Part shown: piece by piece, positions 1 through 13,300 of the stretch
How positions within the stretch are numbered: position 1 is the first letter of the stretch
Layout: every line of letters starts with the position of its first letter
Program-made: the position numbers and the translations under genes
Notes under the pieces: model-generated
Databases searched by the model: none
Told to the model about the DNA's origin: nothing
Seen by the model: the letters and a program-made list of their open reading frames with translations, nothing else
Assembly: GCF_003597395.2 (NCBI RefSeq)
Contig: NC_133770.1
Location: 81,229,591-81,293,590 of the forward strand
DNA length: 64,000 bases
Direction of reading: 5' to 3'
DNA from: Chelonoidis abingdonii
Taxonomy: Eukaryota; Chordata; Testudines; Testudinidae

Positions 1-1097
1 ACTAGGGGAGTGATTAAGAACTGGTTCAGAGGCAAGCAATAGCGCCCTGAACCTACCCCAGAGAAGAGAAAGCGCGAGACCCAGCAGAACAGTACCGGCA
101 ATTTGCCACACTGCCTATTCCCTCTTCCACCACAAATCCCCATATACCTCATGTCACCATGCCTAAAGTGGGTCACAACTGAGAATACCAACTCAGGACA
201 GACTGCTGAGAAACAGGGCAGACGTACCCCAAACTGGTGGTTATTCTATCATTAGATTTCACCAAGCCAGTAATAAAAGTGAGCTCCTGTATCATTACAC
301 TAGTTCACAGAGCCCCACAACATTCCCCCAGGCACTCCAGCCCCTGGTTACCAGCCAGACAGTTGGACTTTATGATGAGAGTTTACTGAAAACCAGATTA
401 ATCATTTTAAAAGTTCTTCCAATCCCAAAGGACCAGCCACATCACGAGGTCAATATATAACTCAGGTCTTACCCAAAAATCACACTGATAGCCAGTCCTT
501 TAGTAACTGAAAACTAAAGGTTTATTAATATAAAAAAGAAAAGAAGAGAATTATCAAATGGTTAAGGAATGTTATACATAACAATTGATTTTTAGAGTTT
601 GCAGGTCAGGATCATAGCAGTGATGTTAAATCTGCGAGTTTGTAAAAAGTCTTTCTGGTTTTACCTAAGGAGCTTGGGGGTCATTCAGTTTCTTGTTTAA
701 AGCTTCCTTGTTAGAAATCCAGTCCAGAGATGTGAAGCAGGAAATGAAGACAAAGAAGTGATGTCAGAGTTTCCTTTTTATACTTTCAGCCCAGATGCAT
801 GGAAAATTACTGTCAAAAGATGGAGTCTTAGTGAAAATTTTTGGCAGGCTTGGTGGCAGTAACGGTTGCACCTGTGACATGGTCTACAATAGAATTGTTA
901 TATTGGTAAAGCTAACAATTTATCTAGTTACAGTGCAGCAAACTTCTAATAAAGACTAGTTTAAGCCTGTTTAAATTGCACATATCTTTGTCACATGTAC
1001 TTACATGCCATGATGAGTCACTGGGCAGCCTCACTGCTTTCTGAAATGTCTCCAGAAAAAGCCGTTGGGTGTGTTTAGTCTCTTCAATGGCCCACAG
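1..1097. repeat. Probable LTR-like interspersed repeat, left part
   Basis: This stretch has no convincing reading frame. Its texture (a TTTATTAATATAAAA-like A-rich segment near 520, and a run of short phrases I recall from turtle repeats) suggests an old LTR-type repeat. The similar sequence resuming at about 3257-3530, after the inserted Harbinger-like element, fits one repeat interrupted by the insertion. I cannot see both ends or a target duplication, so the class is uncertain. Confidence 0.3.
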
Positions 1098-1100
1098 TCA

Positions 1101-3253
1101 GGCTTGGTCTACACTACGCGTTTAAACCGATTTTAGCAGCATTAAACCGATTTAACGCTGTACCGTCCACACTACGAGGCCCTTTACATCGATATAAAGG
1201 GCTCTTTAAATTGGTTTCTGTACTGCTCCCCGATGAGAGGAGTAGCGCTAAAATCGGTATTACCATATCGGATTAGGGTTAGTGTGGCCGCAAATCGACG
1301 GTATTGGCCTCCGGGCAGTATCCCACAGTGCACCACTGTGACCGGTCTGGACAGCAATCTGAACTCAGATGCTGTGGCCAGGTAAACAGGAAAAGCTCCG
1401 CGAAATTTTGGTTTTCATTTCCTGTTTGCCCAGCGTGGAGCTCTGATCAGCACAGGTGGTAGTGCAGTCCCAGATCCAAAAAGAGCTCCAGCATGGCCCG
1501 TACGGGAGATACTGGATCTGATCGCTGTATGGGGAAACAAATCTGTTCTATCACAGCTCCGTTACAGAAGACGAAATGCCAAAGAGTTTGAAAAAAAATT
1601 CTCCAGGCTACACAGTGCTGCGTGACAAGCGTAACGGGAAGCCAGAGACTCAAATGGACGCTCATGGAGGGAGGGAGGGAGGGAGGGCAGTACTGAGGAC
1701 TCCAGCTATCCACAGTCCACAGCAGTCTCCGAAAAGTATTTGCATTCTGGCTGAGCTCCAATGCCTGTAGGTTCAAAACACATTGTCCGTGTGGTTCAGG
1801 AATAGCTCCTCAATTTACTCCCCCCCCCACGTGAAAGAAAAGGGAAAGAAATTTTTTCTTGACTTCTTTCAGTGTCACCCTATGTCCTAGTCCACCGCTG
1901 AAATGCTGCTGGGCATGGTAGACGCAATGCTTGCAGCAGTGAAAGCGCAGTATCCCCTTCTCTCTCCCCTGCCTCGGTGGCAGACGGGCAAGTAGGACTG
2001 GTAACCATCCTTGTTATCAACCTAAGTGAGTGCTCCTGGCTGGCTTCAGGTGAGGCTGGCCGGGGGCGCTTGGGTAAAAATAGGAATGACTCCCAGTCAT
2101 TCCCAGTAGATGGTACAGAATGGCTGGTAACCGTCTTCATCATAGCAACTGGGGGCTGAGCTCCATCAGCCCCCTCACCTTTCCTGTGTAAAAGAAAAGA
2201 TTCTGTCCTGCCTGGACTGTCAATAGCAGCAGCATGCTGGGCTTCTCTCCCCGCATCGCTTAATGTCCTGCCTGGACTGTCATAGCACCGGGAGGCTGCC
2301 TCCCCTCATTTTATGTCACTAAAAACTCAGTGTTTCTTATTCCTGCATTCTTTATAACTCATGACACAATCGGGGGGGACACTGCCACGGTAGCCCAGGA
2401 AGGTTGGGGGAGGAGGGAACAACGGGTGGGCGTTGTTGTTGCAGGGGCACCCCCGTGAATGGCATGTAGCTCATCATTTCTGCGGGATCCTAATGGAGCA
2501 GCTGTGCTCTCTGATACACTGGTTCTCTAGTACACTTGCCCCACTATTCTAGGCAGGACTGACTCTATTTTTAGAAACCATAAAGGAGGGATTGACTCGG
2601 GGAGTCATTCCGAGTTTTGCTTGCGCCCCTGGCCAATCTCAGCCAGGGGCACCCATGATAGCAGCAGACAGTACAGAAGGATAACCGTCATTTCATTGCC
2701 AATTTACGCCGGCAGCAGACGTACAGAACGACTGATAACTGTCTCTGCTATCATGCAGAAGCAAATGAATGCTGCTGTGTAGCGCTGGAGTATCGCAGAT
2801 CTGTCTGCGCATCCGTACACATACGGTGACTGTAAAAAAAAAAAAAAAAAAAAAAAAAAGCTGAACGGGCTCCATGGTTGCCGTGCTACGGCATCTGCCA
2901 GGGCAATCCAGGGAAAAGGGGTGCGAAATGATTGTCTGCCATTGCTTTCCCGGAGGAAGGAATAGGGGTGAGGCTGTACCCAGAACCACCCGCGATAATG
3001 ATTTCTGCCCCATCAGGCACTGGGCTCTCAACCCAGAATTCCAAGGGGCGGGGGAGACTGATGGAACTATGGGATAGCTACGGAATAGCTACCCACAGTG
3101 CAACGCTCCAGAAATCGACGCTAGCCTCGGACCATGGACGCACACTGCCAAATTAATGTGCTTAGTGTGGCCGCATGCACTTGACTTTATACAATCTGTT
3201 TTATAAAACCGGTTTATGTAAAATCGGAATAATCCCGTAGTGTAGACATACCC
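1101..3253 (+). mobile_element. Harbinger-like non-autonomous DNA transposon, copy 1
   Basis: The ends form imperfect terminal inverted repeats: the left end begins GGCTTGGTCTACACTACG and the reverse complement of the right end begins GGGTATGTCTACACTACG. Both ends are followed inward by AT-rich blocks related to TTTAAACCGATTT. The element is flanked by TCA on each side (1098-1100 and 3254-3256), a 3-bp target duplication typical of PIF/Harbinger elements. The interior holds a poly(A) run near 2834-2860, a duplicated segment near 2206 and 2263 (TCCTGCCTGGACTGTC), and remains of a Myb/SANT domain. No DDE nuclease gene is visible, so it would depend on another element for movement. A second copy lies inverted at 8379-10362. 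Confidence 0.75.
1491..1625 (+). pseudogene. Myb/SANT-like (trihelix) DNA-binding domain relic
   Basis: An open stretch of about 44 codons reads REILDLIAVWGNKSV followed by LSQLRYRRRNAKEFEKKF and then a TGA. This matches the first half of the Myb/SANT-like domain (trihelix, Myb_DNA-bind_4 type) carried by the accessory protein of PIF/Harbinger transposons and by MSANTD-type host proteins derived from them. The tryptophan in AVWG, the LRYRRRN basic segment and the following F..K helix are the recognisable features. There is no start codon in context and no downstream continuation in frame, so it is a fragment rather than a gene. It supports placing the surrounding element in the Harbinger superfamily. 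Confidence 0.6.
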
Positions 3254-3256
3254 TCA

Positions 3257-5385
3257 GAGTTGAGAGTCTTTAATGGGTCATCAGCACATAGCTGGAGGGT
3301 CTTATCTGGGAGCTGTCACTCAGGAACACAACACATGTTTGAGATACAAAAACACAGCCAATATTCATAACTTCAGATACAAAGATGATACATGCTTATA
3401 AGCAGGATTATAATACTTAGCAAATCATTTTCCATTGATGCATTACATGACATATTTTGTATTCGATTTATTGCAACTTTATAACAGTGGTGACTATATT
3501 AGGATAACTAGTCATCTTTCTTTTTATATAGCATCATACCTCATCCCCCACCAAAAATTCTCCACATACCTTCCTACCCACTTTACTGTTCATCCCCATA
3601 TGGATCCACAGCACAACCAATTCCATGTCTTCCTCTGTGCAGAAAGCCACTGAAGAGCTCTTCTTCAACAGCATGTGGGAATTTGTGGAGTCTGCCAGGA
3701 TAGCCTCAAGACTGTTCTTTCTCTATCCCATCTTGTGCAAGTTAAGCATGGCATTTTTGCTGAACTGTAGGTGATGCATGCTTGCATGGAAGAGAAGCAA
3801 CAATTGTCACTTTTAGCACAAAACTGGTTGCATTTCCAAAGAAAAGTAAAATGAAATGGGAGGACCAATGGACACAGCAGTCTTTATTTAAGCATTCAGT
3901 TTCATTTTCAACATGCCTTGGGGACATTTGAAAACAGGATATTTATCACTTGCTGTACTTAAATGTACTATAGGGCATACCATAAATACAGCAGAAAGGG
4001 TAAATTTGCAAGGGTGCAAATGGCCATTTTTAATCACACCTGAAGTAGGAATGCAAATTGTACTCTTAATCTGAAGCAATTTTTTTCTATCTTTGGCAAA
4101 TTATGAAGTATTAAAATGCATTCTATGCTTTAGTCCTATTTAGGAAGTAGTCAGGGGAGTTGTTCCCTTAACATTCCCTTCCTGAAGAGGGTATTTAACC
4201 AGAATACTTGACACTGATTTTTGTCTAGTGACAGTAGTATTGTTCTGAAGTGTTTGTGAAATCACTTGTTAGACACAGTGTAATTCTCTATACATAGGTA
4301 TATATCCATCACTGCTATTGGCAGTAGGCATATTATGGTTGTGCACTGTGGCAAGCTCATATTGCTGCTTTCTTCTGTATTTATAAATAAAGGTTTTCAG
4401 TCTCCAGATAGAGATGCTAATATGTTTCACCAAAAGCAGATTCATTTAAACACAAAACAGAAGTTCATCTTGAAGCTTTTCTTCATATTGTACAGATAGG
4501 TGAGTACTTACACAGGGGAGCAGTTTGCCTATATGTAGATCTCGATAACGATATATTGTATTTATCCATGTTCCTCTCTTTTGTGTAGTTATATTTACTG
4601 CAAGAAACATGGCATATGGTGACAGGTGGCTCCATGTAAAGAAGTGAAGTGGGTTTTTGGTTGGTTTATATCTACTCATTTTGAAGAAGTAAGCTGTTGG
4701 GAAGTTTCAGTGGTACTGTTCGAACTTTGCATACCAAAGCCTGCATTATAAGGTGCCAGCTCATAAGCAACTGCTTAGAGAAATCTGGGAAGGAAGAATA
4801 TGACAAAAGAATTAATTTAGCAGCAGCTCTGCATTCAGACAGATACACTTTTAAATGTGTCATTAAAATAAATGAAAATTAAACAGAACTATGGAATGGG
4901 AAATTAATAAAATATACTTTTGTAGGTACAGGGACTATGTTATACCTCTGTATTCATTTCTGTAGATGACAGACGAAACTTCAGAAATCACTTACGAACC
5001 TGATACTCTTTTGTGATTTACTAGATTGTTCAGCCAATAATAAATGCTGTAATGGGCATAGATCATGGCTGTATTTTCTATTAAATTCATTGGAGAAAGG
5101 AAGGATTTTATTTTGTAACAGATTTTTGGATAACGTTATCTTAGTTGGTCCAGTTTTTCTCATGTACAGGATTTTCTTCTTTTTTTGGATTTTTATTGCT
5201 TGATTCCTTGAGCCTTTCTCAAAACTGCAAGCCAAGTCCAGGAATTCTTTTCATACAAGTCTTTTCTTTTTCTGAAACTCCTTTTTTGCTTTTCATCTAC
5301 AGTAGTTAATAATGCTGGGGTCCTTCATATCCCAGTCACATTCACTGTGCTTGGTTGCCTCATTTGCTCTCCAACATACACAGTG
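3257..5385. other. AT-rich non-coding stretch
   Basis: 3257-3530 probably continues the LTR-like repeat seen before 1098. The rest is AT-rich, with only short chance reading frames and no splice-site pattern or repeat family that I recognise. Confidence 0.4.
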
Positions 5386-5536
5386 AATCATAGACATGTA
5401 GGACTGGAAGGGACCTTAACAGGTCATTGAGGCAGAATTAAATATTATCGAGAGACCATCCCTGACAGGTGTTTGTCTAACTAGTTTTTAAAAACATTCA
5501 GTGACAGAGATTCCATAACCTCCCTAGCTAGGGAAG
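5386..5536 (-). mobile_element. CR1 LINE 3' fragment
   Basis: The phrase AATCATAGACATGTAGGACT, then a GGAAGGGACCT segment, then GACCATCCCTGACAGGTG and ATTCCATAACCTCCCTAG, is the antisense of a sauropsid CR1 3' region, whose sense strand ends in repeats like TTCTATGATT. Only the last part of the LINE is present, as is usual for CR1 copies that are truncated at the 5' end. No target duplication is evident. Confidence 0.8.
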
Positions 5537-6370
5537 AAAGCAAGAACTGAAATAAGGGAACCAAAAAAAAAAAATGTAACCTGATTTTCTTCTTATCTGG
5601 GAAAGAAAAGGTGAGATTGACTTTTTATTGTTTCAGCTCTATAATTAGCTTCCCGTAAATCACATGACATAAACAAAAATATGGTACAAGAAATTCAAAT
5701 ACTAGATCTGCCCACAACTCTAAAATAGCTTTTAGTTCTCACATTCATCTAAAGCCATTGTCTGTCTCTTTATTCAATTGTTTTCTTTGCAGACTAGACT
5801 GCAAGCTTTAGTTCTTTTCTGAACAGGTGTGACACACAGTACAATATCTTGTGATAGAATAGCATGGACTGCGGCAAACTGCATATTTCATAAACCCATG
5901 TGGGCTATAGCTCAGAAAGGAATGTTATGACCGTATTCAAGGAACGCTAAATAGGAAAAGAGCTGATTAGATGTGAGTATGTTGTATTTGGGAAACCAAA
6001 CTAAAGAAAAGTTTATATCTACAACTTAGTGTTAATTATCAGAAAAATAAGTTTGGTACCTGATGACGTTACTTTGCCAGATCATTTTTATAATATATTA
6101 TAAGGAAAGTCAAGAGATAAACATGTCACTATTGTAGATCACAAGCAGATTGTCATTACTAGTATCAGTGAAATTCCTAGTGAACTCTTCACAGTATTTT
6201 AAAACCAGCACAGAGATGGCTCAGTTGACCAAAACTGTAAGTATGCATGACCGAAATAAGGTTTTTTATTTATCTTTTTGACAGATATCAGTGTTTAAGC
6301 AGTTCTCTTTTTTTAATTAAAATTTTCACTCTTGTAGAAAAGTATGAGCTTTATTTTTAAAAAGTTATCA

Positions 6371-6402
<32 letters not shown>

Positions 6403-8375
6403 GTTGGCCACACAATAATTATTTAATGACAGTAGACGTTGAGATTCAAAAAGCTTAAGTTTATAACCATTAAAGCACAAATTGTGAACATCCCATGTCA
6501 AAATATACAAAGTAAATATCCTTAAATCAAATTCTAAAGTTCTCAAGCAGTATTTTTCTTACTTTACTTTTATGTAAATTTCAGTTATTGTTGGGAATAG
6601 TTTTTTATTGGTTTGTGTGTGTGTGGTGAAATTGATGTTTACTGAGATTTACTGATACAAATCTAATCCGTCCAACTCTAACTATAACTATCGAAGGGTA
6701 CTGTAGCCAGAAGCTGCCTAAGAAAGTTGATCTCATATTTGATGATAATACTATGCTTATCTCCATTTAGTTTTGTAATACTTTTACTTTCCACTGCACA
6801 GCTTCTCTCCTCATCCATCACTAATGGATAATACTGCCAACTTGTGCAATTGAGAGACAGTCAGTTGATAGATGATGTGGTGGAGGCTGTGGGACTAAGC
6901 CCACCCTTCAACTCATGCCAACAGATTTTTTTTTCCATGTGGCAGCAGAACAAGTTGGTGGTTCAGTGTCTCCTGATCATTTTGTTTTATCACTTTGAAA
7001 TGAAGTCACTACTGCATGAAAACAGCTTCTAGCTTTGCTCTCCCACTCCTGATGTGAGGAATTACCAGAGTATTGAGGCTCTCACCTGCTGATGTCTATG
7101 GGACAGTATTTATTGAGTGGGCTCCCTCTACTCTCCCCCTCACACACACACACAACACAGCAGCAGAGACGCCCTGGAAGTATCAGGATAAATCCAAAAG
7201 GTTCTACAGGCATCTTTGAGGAACCTCAAAGGGCGAGCTATGCCTTGCAGACATGGGTTGACAACCCTCATGCTACCACGGTATGGGGTTGAGAGGCTGA
7301 GCTATGCCCTGCATCCACAAGCTGCTAACTCACACTCTGCTAGAGTAAGGACTTGAGAGGGTTAGCTGCAGCCAGAAGCAGACAACCCTCACTATCCCAG
7401 GGCATGAGCTTTGTGTCAGATAGGCATGTAGAGGCTCAAATGCTGTCTGACGCTGTTACTCCTTCATGGGAGGCTTGACTAGGTACATGAGAATTCCCTC
7501 AAAACACTCTAGGTCCCCAAAAGACCATCCCGTTCCTAAGGCAGTGGTTAGTGGTGTTAATGAGCAAGTGGGTAAAATCAGAGTTTGAACCTTTTCTTCT
7601 TTGTCTTTCCCCCCAGAGGGAGTGTTTGCTGGGGCTTCTTTACAGAGGCTCTGTATCAGGCTCACTGACCCTGCCTCACCTTGCAGCATGTCTAGGCAAG
7701 CAGAAAAGTCTATTATTCTTGTGAAACTCTGCCTGAGACTGCAGGATAATGGAAATGGTACCTGTCAGGCTTTCAGCCCTGGAACCTCACAGGGAAAGGG
7801 GCACAGTCTGAAAGGCAAGAAGGAGTCTCTCTCTCCACACTTTCACCTCTCTGTAGGCTGTATCTACATGTAAAACTTAAGGAGCACTTCATGCAGTCTG
7901 TGGCCAGAACAGAGGCATATGAGGACTCCATTTCTCACGCAGTTACACCATTGTGGGATTACAAAGAGGTAAATAAGAAATCCTCTCTCTGGTTCAAAAT
8001 GACTCCTGTTTTACTAGGTAAAGCCCTGAATGGTATCAGATCTCCTCAAGTACTATTATGCCTTTTGATCTGTGTGGTTAAGTAAAATTTGGGGTCTTGT
8101 GGGTTGTTTCCATTAGGAGGATAAATTGATGATAGAGTGAGATATTTCTTTGGTGAAAATCTCATTATTTGCAAACAATGTACTCAAAGTCCTGTTTCCT
8201 AAACATAGTAGGACTCAAACAACAGGAAATCATTTCCTTGTCCAAGCCTCTTTTTCCCGCCAGCACTGTGCCCAAACAATGCTCTTGGTTTTCTCTCAAA
8301 GTCACACTACAAGTGCTTGTCTGGCTATCCTTGGCTTTTGGCTGCCTTCTTGTTTGCTTCTGTGGTATTTCCGTC
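5537..8375. other. No recognised gene; AT-rich then mixed sequence
   Basis: 5537-7040 is AT-rich with short chance frames and a small (GT)n run near 6613. 7040-8375 is richer in GC and includes a short (CA)n run near 7140. Its texture resembles degraded repeat, but I cannot assign a family. Confidence 0.35.
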
Positions 8376-8378
8376 TAT

Positions 8379-10362
8379 GGCCACGTCTACACTACGGGAT
8401 AAAATCGAATTTGCTAAAATCAGTTTTATAAAACTGATATTATAATTTCGATTTCATGCGGCCACACTAGGCACAGTAATTCGGCGTTGTGCGTCCATGC
8501 TCCGAGGCTAACGTCGATTTCTGAAGCGTTGCATTGTTGTGGTAGCACTTCCGTAGCTATCCCATAGTTCCCGCAGTCTCCCCCCCCCTTGGAATTCAGG
8601 GTTGAATCTTAATTGTCACGGGGGGTTCTGGGTAAATGTCGTCAGTCATTCCTTCCTCCGGAAAACATCAGCTGACAATCCTTTTGCGCCGTTTTTCCCT
8701 GGATTGCCCTGGCAGACACCATAGCACGGCAACCATGGGAGCCCGTTCAGCTTTTTTTTTTTCCGGCACCATATGTGTACTGGATGCTGCGGACAGAGAG
8801 GCGATACTCCAGCGCTTACACAGCAGCATTCACTTGCTTTTGCAATGATAGCAGAGACGGTTACCAGTCGTTCTGTACCGTCTTACTGCCGGAGTAAACT
8901 GGCAATGAGATGACGGTTATCTCTCCTCTCTGTACTGTCTGCTGCTAGCATGAGTGCCCCTGGCTGAAAATTTTTGAAAGCAAAAATTGGGATTGACTCA
9001 CTTGGGACTGAGTCAATCCCTCCCTTATGGTTTCTAAAAATAGAGTCAGTCCTGCCCTAGAATAAGAGCAAGTGTATTAGAGAACCAGCGTATCAGAGAG
9101 CACAGCTGCTCCGTGTCAGTATTCACAGGGGGTGCCCCTTCAACAACCGACACGACCCGTTGCTTCCTCCTCCCCCAACCTTCCTGGCTACCGTGGCAGT
9201 GTCCCCCCTGCCCCATTTGGTCATGAAGTTAAAGAATGCAGGAAAAGAAACAGAGACTTGGAGGCAGCCTCCAGGGCTATGACAGTCCAGGCAGTACAGA
9301 ATCTTTTCTTTACACAGGAAAGGGAGGGGGCAGATGAAGTTCAGCCCCCAGTTGCTATGATAAGAAGACGGTTACCAGCGTTCTGGACCATCTACTGGGA
9401 GTAACTGGAGTCATTCCCATTTTTACCCAGGCGCCCCCCGGCCAGCTTCACTCAGGGCAGCCAGGAGCACTCACGGGCTGATGGCGACGACGGATATCAG
9501 TCATATTGTAACCGTCTACCACGGGAGGGGAGAGGAGCGGATACTGCTCTTCACTGCTGCAGCATCGCGTCTACCAGCAGCATTCAGTACACATAGGGTG
9601 ATATTGAATAGTAGTCAAGGAATGATTCTTTCCCTTTTCTTTCACGTGGTGGGGGGGGGGAAAGAAACTGAGAGCTGTTCCCTAACCACGCCAGACACTG
9701 TGTTTGAAGCTACAGACATTGGGAGCTCAGCCAAGAATGCAAATACTTTTCAGAGACTGCTGTGGACTGTGTGATAGCTGGAGTCCTCAGTACCCCCCCC
9801 TCCCTCCATGAGCGTCCATTTGAGTCTCTGGCTTCCTGTTACGCTTGTCACGCAGCGCTGTGTATCCCTGGAGATTTTTTTTCAAACGCTTTGGCATTTC
9901 GTGTTCTGTAACGGAGCTTGATACAACAGATTTGTCTCCCCATACAGCGATCAGATCTGTATCTCCCGTACGGTCCATGCTGGAGCTCTTTTGGATTTGA
10001 GACTGCATCGCCACCCGTGCTGATCAGAGCTGCACGCTGGGCAAGCAGAAATGTAATTCAAAAGTTCGCAGGGGTTTTCCTGTTTACCTCCGCTGCATCC
10101 GAGTTAAATTGCTGACCAGAGCGGTCAGTGGTGCACTGTGGGATACGCCCGAGGCCAATAACGTCGGATTTCCGTCCACACTAACCATACTCCGAATTGT
10201 TTAATATCGAATTTACGCTACTCCTCTCGTCGGGGTGGAGTACAGAATCAAATTAAAGAGCCCTTTATATCGATATAAAGGGCGTTGTAGTGTGGACGGG
10301 TACAGCGTTAAATCGATTTAACGCTCTTTAAATCGATTTAAACGCGTAGTGTAGACCAGGCC
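8379..10362 (-). mobile_element. Harbinger-like non-autonomous DNA transposon, copy 2 (inverted)
   Basis: The left end GGCCACGTCTACACTACGGG and the reverse complement of the right end, GGCCTGGTCTACACTACGCG, form the inverted repeats. TAT flanks both sides (8376-8378 and 10363-10365), again a 3-bp target duplication. Read on the minus strand the internal order matches the copy at 1101-3253: the poly(A)-type run (poly(T) near 8751 on the plus strand), the segment ending in a run of G before AAAGAAA near 9650, and the Myb/SANT relic near 9860-9985. It is about 170 bp shorter than the first copy and has many small indels, so both are old, separate insertions. Confidence 0.75.
9860..9985 (-). pseudogene. 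Myb/SANT-like domain relic, second copy
   Basis: On the minus strand the peptide LIAVWGDKSV matches the motif in the first element. Compared with that copy, a 2-base deletion just before this point and a further 1-base deletion after it break the domain into different frames. The rest of the helix-turn-helix region therefore appears only as out-of-frame fragments. It is clearly non-functional, but it confirms that the Myb/SANT segment belongs to the transposon itself. Confidence 0.5.
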
Positions 10363-10365
10363 TAT

Positions 10366-13300
10366 ATCTGCACTCTCTCACACTCAGTTCCACCAGAACA
10401 ATACCCAACCCACTGCATTTGCATCCAGTCCCCAGTGAAACCCCTCTGCCCACAAGACTTAGCTCCTGCTTGACCATTCATGTGGCCTGTGTTTTGGGTG
10501 GTGACTCCTGTTTCAGTTATCTTACTCCAAAAAAGTGATTAAATGCTTCTTATGTTTATTCTGAACAAAAGGTGACTATAAAACCCACCAACTTCCACAA
10601 GGTTTAACCCAGCCCTAGTATAATAGTTCTTATATGGGTGCTAACCAGCCTGGGGAAGCAGGCAGGGTCCTTCCAGGCTCCTAGGCTATCTAGTGTGCTA
10701 TTCCCACAACTGAGGTATACCTACTAGCACTACTCCTGGTTGTCCCCATCCCAAGATGAACAGCATGCTACTTCCTACAAACCACTAGGGGAAGTGACAC
10801 ACACTCACCATCCCAAATAAACAAAAACAAGAAAACTAACCCACACCTCCCACAAACAAAAAACAAATGCTAAATTAAAATGTTATATAAGACATAAAGA
10901 AATCACATAAATTTTGAAACCTAAGGTTGCAGCAGCAGTAGCTCAACCAGTGAAAAATGAAATCACACCTCCAGAAGGGAACTCCCTTCCAAAAGATCCC
11001 ATAGACCATAAGAGTGAGGACACTGCATAGTAGTTTCAAAGCCTCAGCTATAGCCATTCACACCAAATGTTTTTCTTGAGCTTACAGAGGAAAACACTAG
11101 GTGCAAGCAAGTAGCTCATCATCTAAGTGCAAGTTCCTTGCTTGCTCATTACAAGCAAGGAACTTGCACTTAGATCATTAGTTTCTGATGTGACTTTGGA
11201 CAAGAGCAATGACTCCTAAGTCAGTGGCTACAAAGAAGCTATGTTGCACCCATGAATGGTAACAAGTTTTCCTAAACCTATACCTTGTGCATTCCAATTT
11301 TACAGGTGAGGAGCTGTATGGACATTATAGAAATTAGTTGCTGAGTATGCAGAGAGGGCTCAACCCACCCTATCAGAGCCACCATAACAATCTGTTGGTC
11401 ACTACCAACACCAAGGCTATTAAAAGACGGTCTGTTCTCCAAGCAGAGGAAAAAATCTGGAGCAGAAACTCCCAACAAAGCCTATATATATTTTCTTCCC
11501 AAACCAACAAAATCTTCAGAAACACAAATCTTCTTTTATGTTTGTCAATCAGAGTTTACAATTCCTGTAAAAAGCTCTTCTTTGTGATTCACCCTTTGCA
11601 CCCAGAGTCCTAAGAAATGGCTTTTAGTAGTCACTACAAGGCTTAGGTTACAAGTCATGCATCAATACCCATTCATGGATAACATTCTAATCATTGTTCT
11701 GTGCCCAGACCCACTTGCCAGCTCCTGGAAGGGATTCATATCCACCAGTTCTTCAAAATCAAGAACCTTTTAAAATCACTGTAGAAAATTCCTTACTTGG
11801 GTCAGAATAGGCTGGGCTCTGGCCATAATTTTACAACCACAGTAAAGATTTTTAAAGATCCAAAACTTCACAGCATCAGCCATTTTCTGGCACTGATCAT
11901 CTGTAGCTGGTTACTTCCAACACCCAAGACTGTTGGTGCCGCTCACTGTGTAAATCCCTGAATGGGATTTTTAACAATGCACCTCCAGAAATCCTTTGGA
12001 AAACATGGAACCACTCACTGAACACAATGGAAAATTAGGTATCATTTGCGGATCACATTTAAATGTCCCTTGTGGGCAGGTAAGTACAAATAACATGCTG
12101 ACAGTCAACACATTTTTTCCTTTGTAGACCCTTGTATACACACTGTGGAAACAAGCTTCGGAATAGAGGGTGCATGCCTGGAAAACAAAACTCCCAAACC
12201 TCAGAGTACATATCCTTTAAGTTCACTTCAATAGCTCTATCAGTGGTCTGAACAAAAACATAGACATGGCCATACAGCTGCAGAACAGTAGTGCGTCATG
12301 TCATGTCTGTGACAATGGCCAGTGCCAACTACTTCAGAAGAAAGTGCAAGAAAACCTGTAGTGAGCTGTTATAGTGCTCATACAGAAAGCTTTTTCTTAC
12401 CTCCCATTAGAAGAAAGCAAGAATATTGCTTATGATTGATTACATGTGTTGAAATCTCTTCCAAAACCAGGGAGTAAGCAGAGGTCAGAGCTTCTCTGTG
12501 GCAATAAAAGTATTGATGTCCTGGGCAGATAAGAATATGCTGCATTTCAAGACAGTTCACATAAAGGAGGTAGAAAAGAGGAAAAGGAAGTGCTAAAGAC
12601 CTTCTCTAGTCTGCAACTGGCCCAGAAGGCCCTTTGGACTTGATAGATGATGAAGGAACTTACATTACACCTACAGAAAACCCCAGACTTTGTAAGGAAG
12701 GAATCCTTTTCCATCTGGACCAGGACAACTTGCTGTTAACAGCCTGAACATTGGAAGAGAAATATAGTTCAGCAGGGTTACTCCATTTGACTCATCAATA
12801 CTTTTTGATATTCTAACAGAATTCAACCAGCATGTTGCATTTATTGATCTAGTCAAATTACATTTCTGGTTTGTGGGGAAACAGAAAGCTCTCTGGGGCA
12901 AGGACTATCTTTCTAGTTGTACTGGTCTCTTGATGCCACGATAGTAGAAGTAATCACCACCACCACAAAGTTCTGGTGATCTCAACTACACTTGGTTTCT
13001 CCAGGATTGATTGGAGTCCTACAACTAAGCAGTATAGAAAAGTAGGAATAGCCAGCCTTAGCTGGGTCCTTTAGGCAGGTACAGCTGACTTCCCATTTAA
13101 GTATCACCATGTGTCAAGTTTAATCAGACTGACAGATTAGATAAGTCTGTGGCTGACCTTTCTAGCTTCCATTATGTCCAAGAGACAGACTTTCTAATTA
13201 GTTCCTCTGTCCATACAAGAATCATACTTTTTTGTCGTAAAGAAAAGGTTATTCATGTAGATCAAGAAACCCTTTTGTTAAAATAAGTTTTTCTTTCCAC

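Noticed and set aside
2693..3031. 112-codon minus-strand frame with a phenylalanine run
   Set aside because: The phenylalanine run is the translation of the poly(A) tract inside the Harbinger-like element; not a gene.
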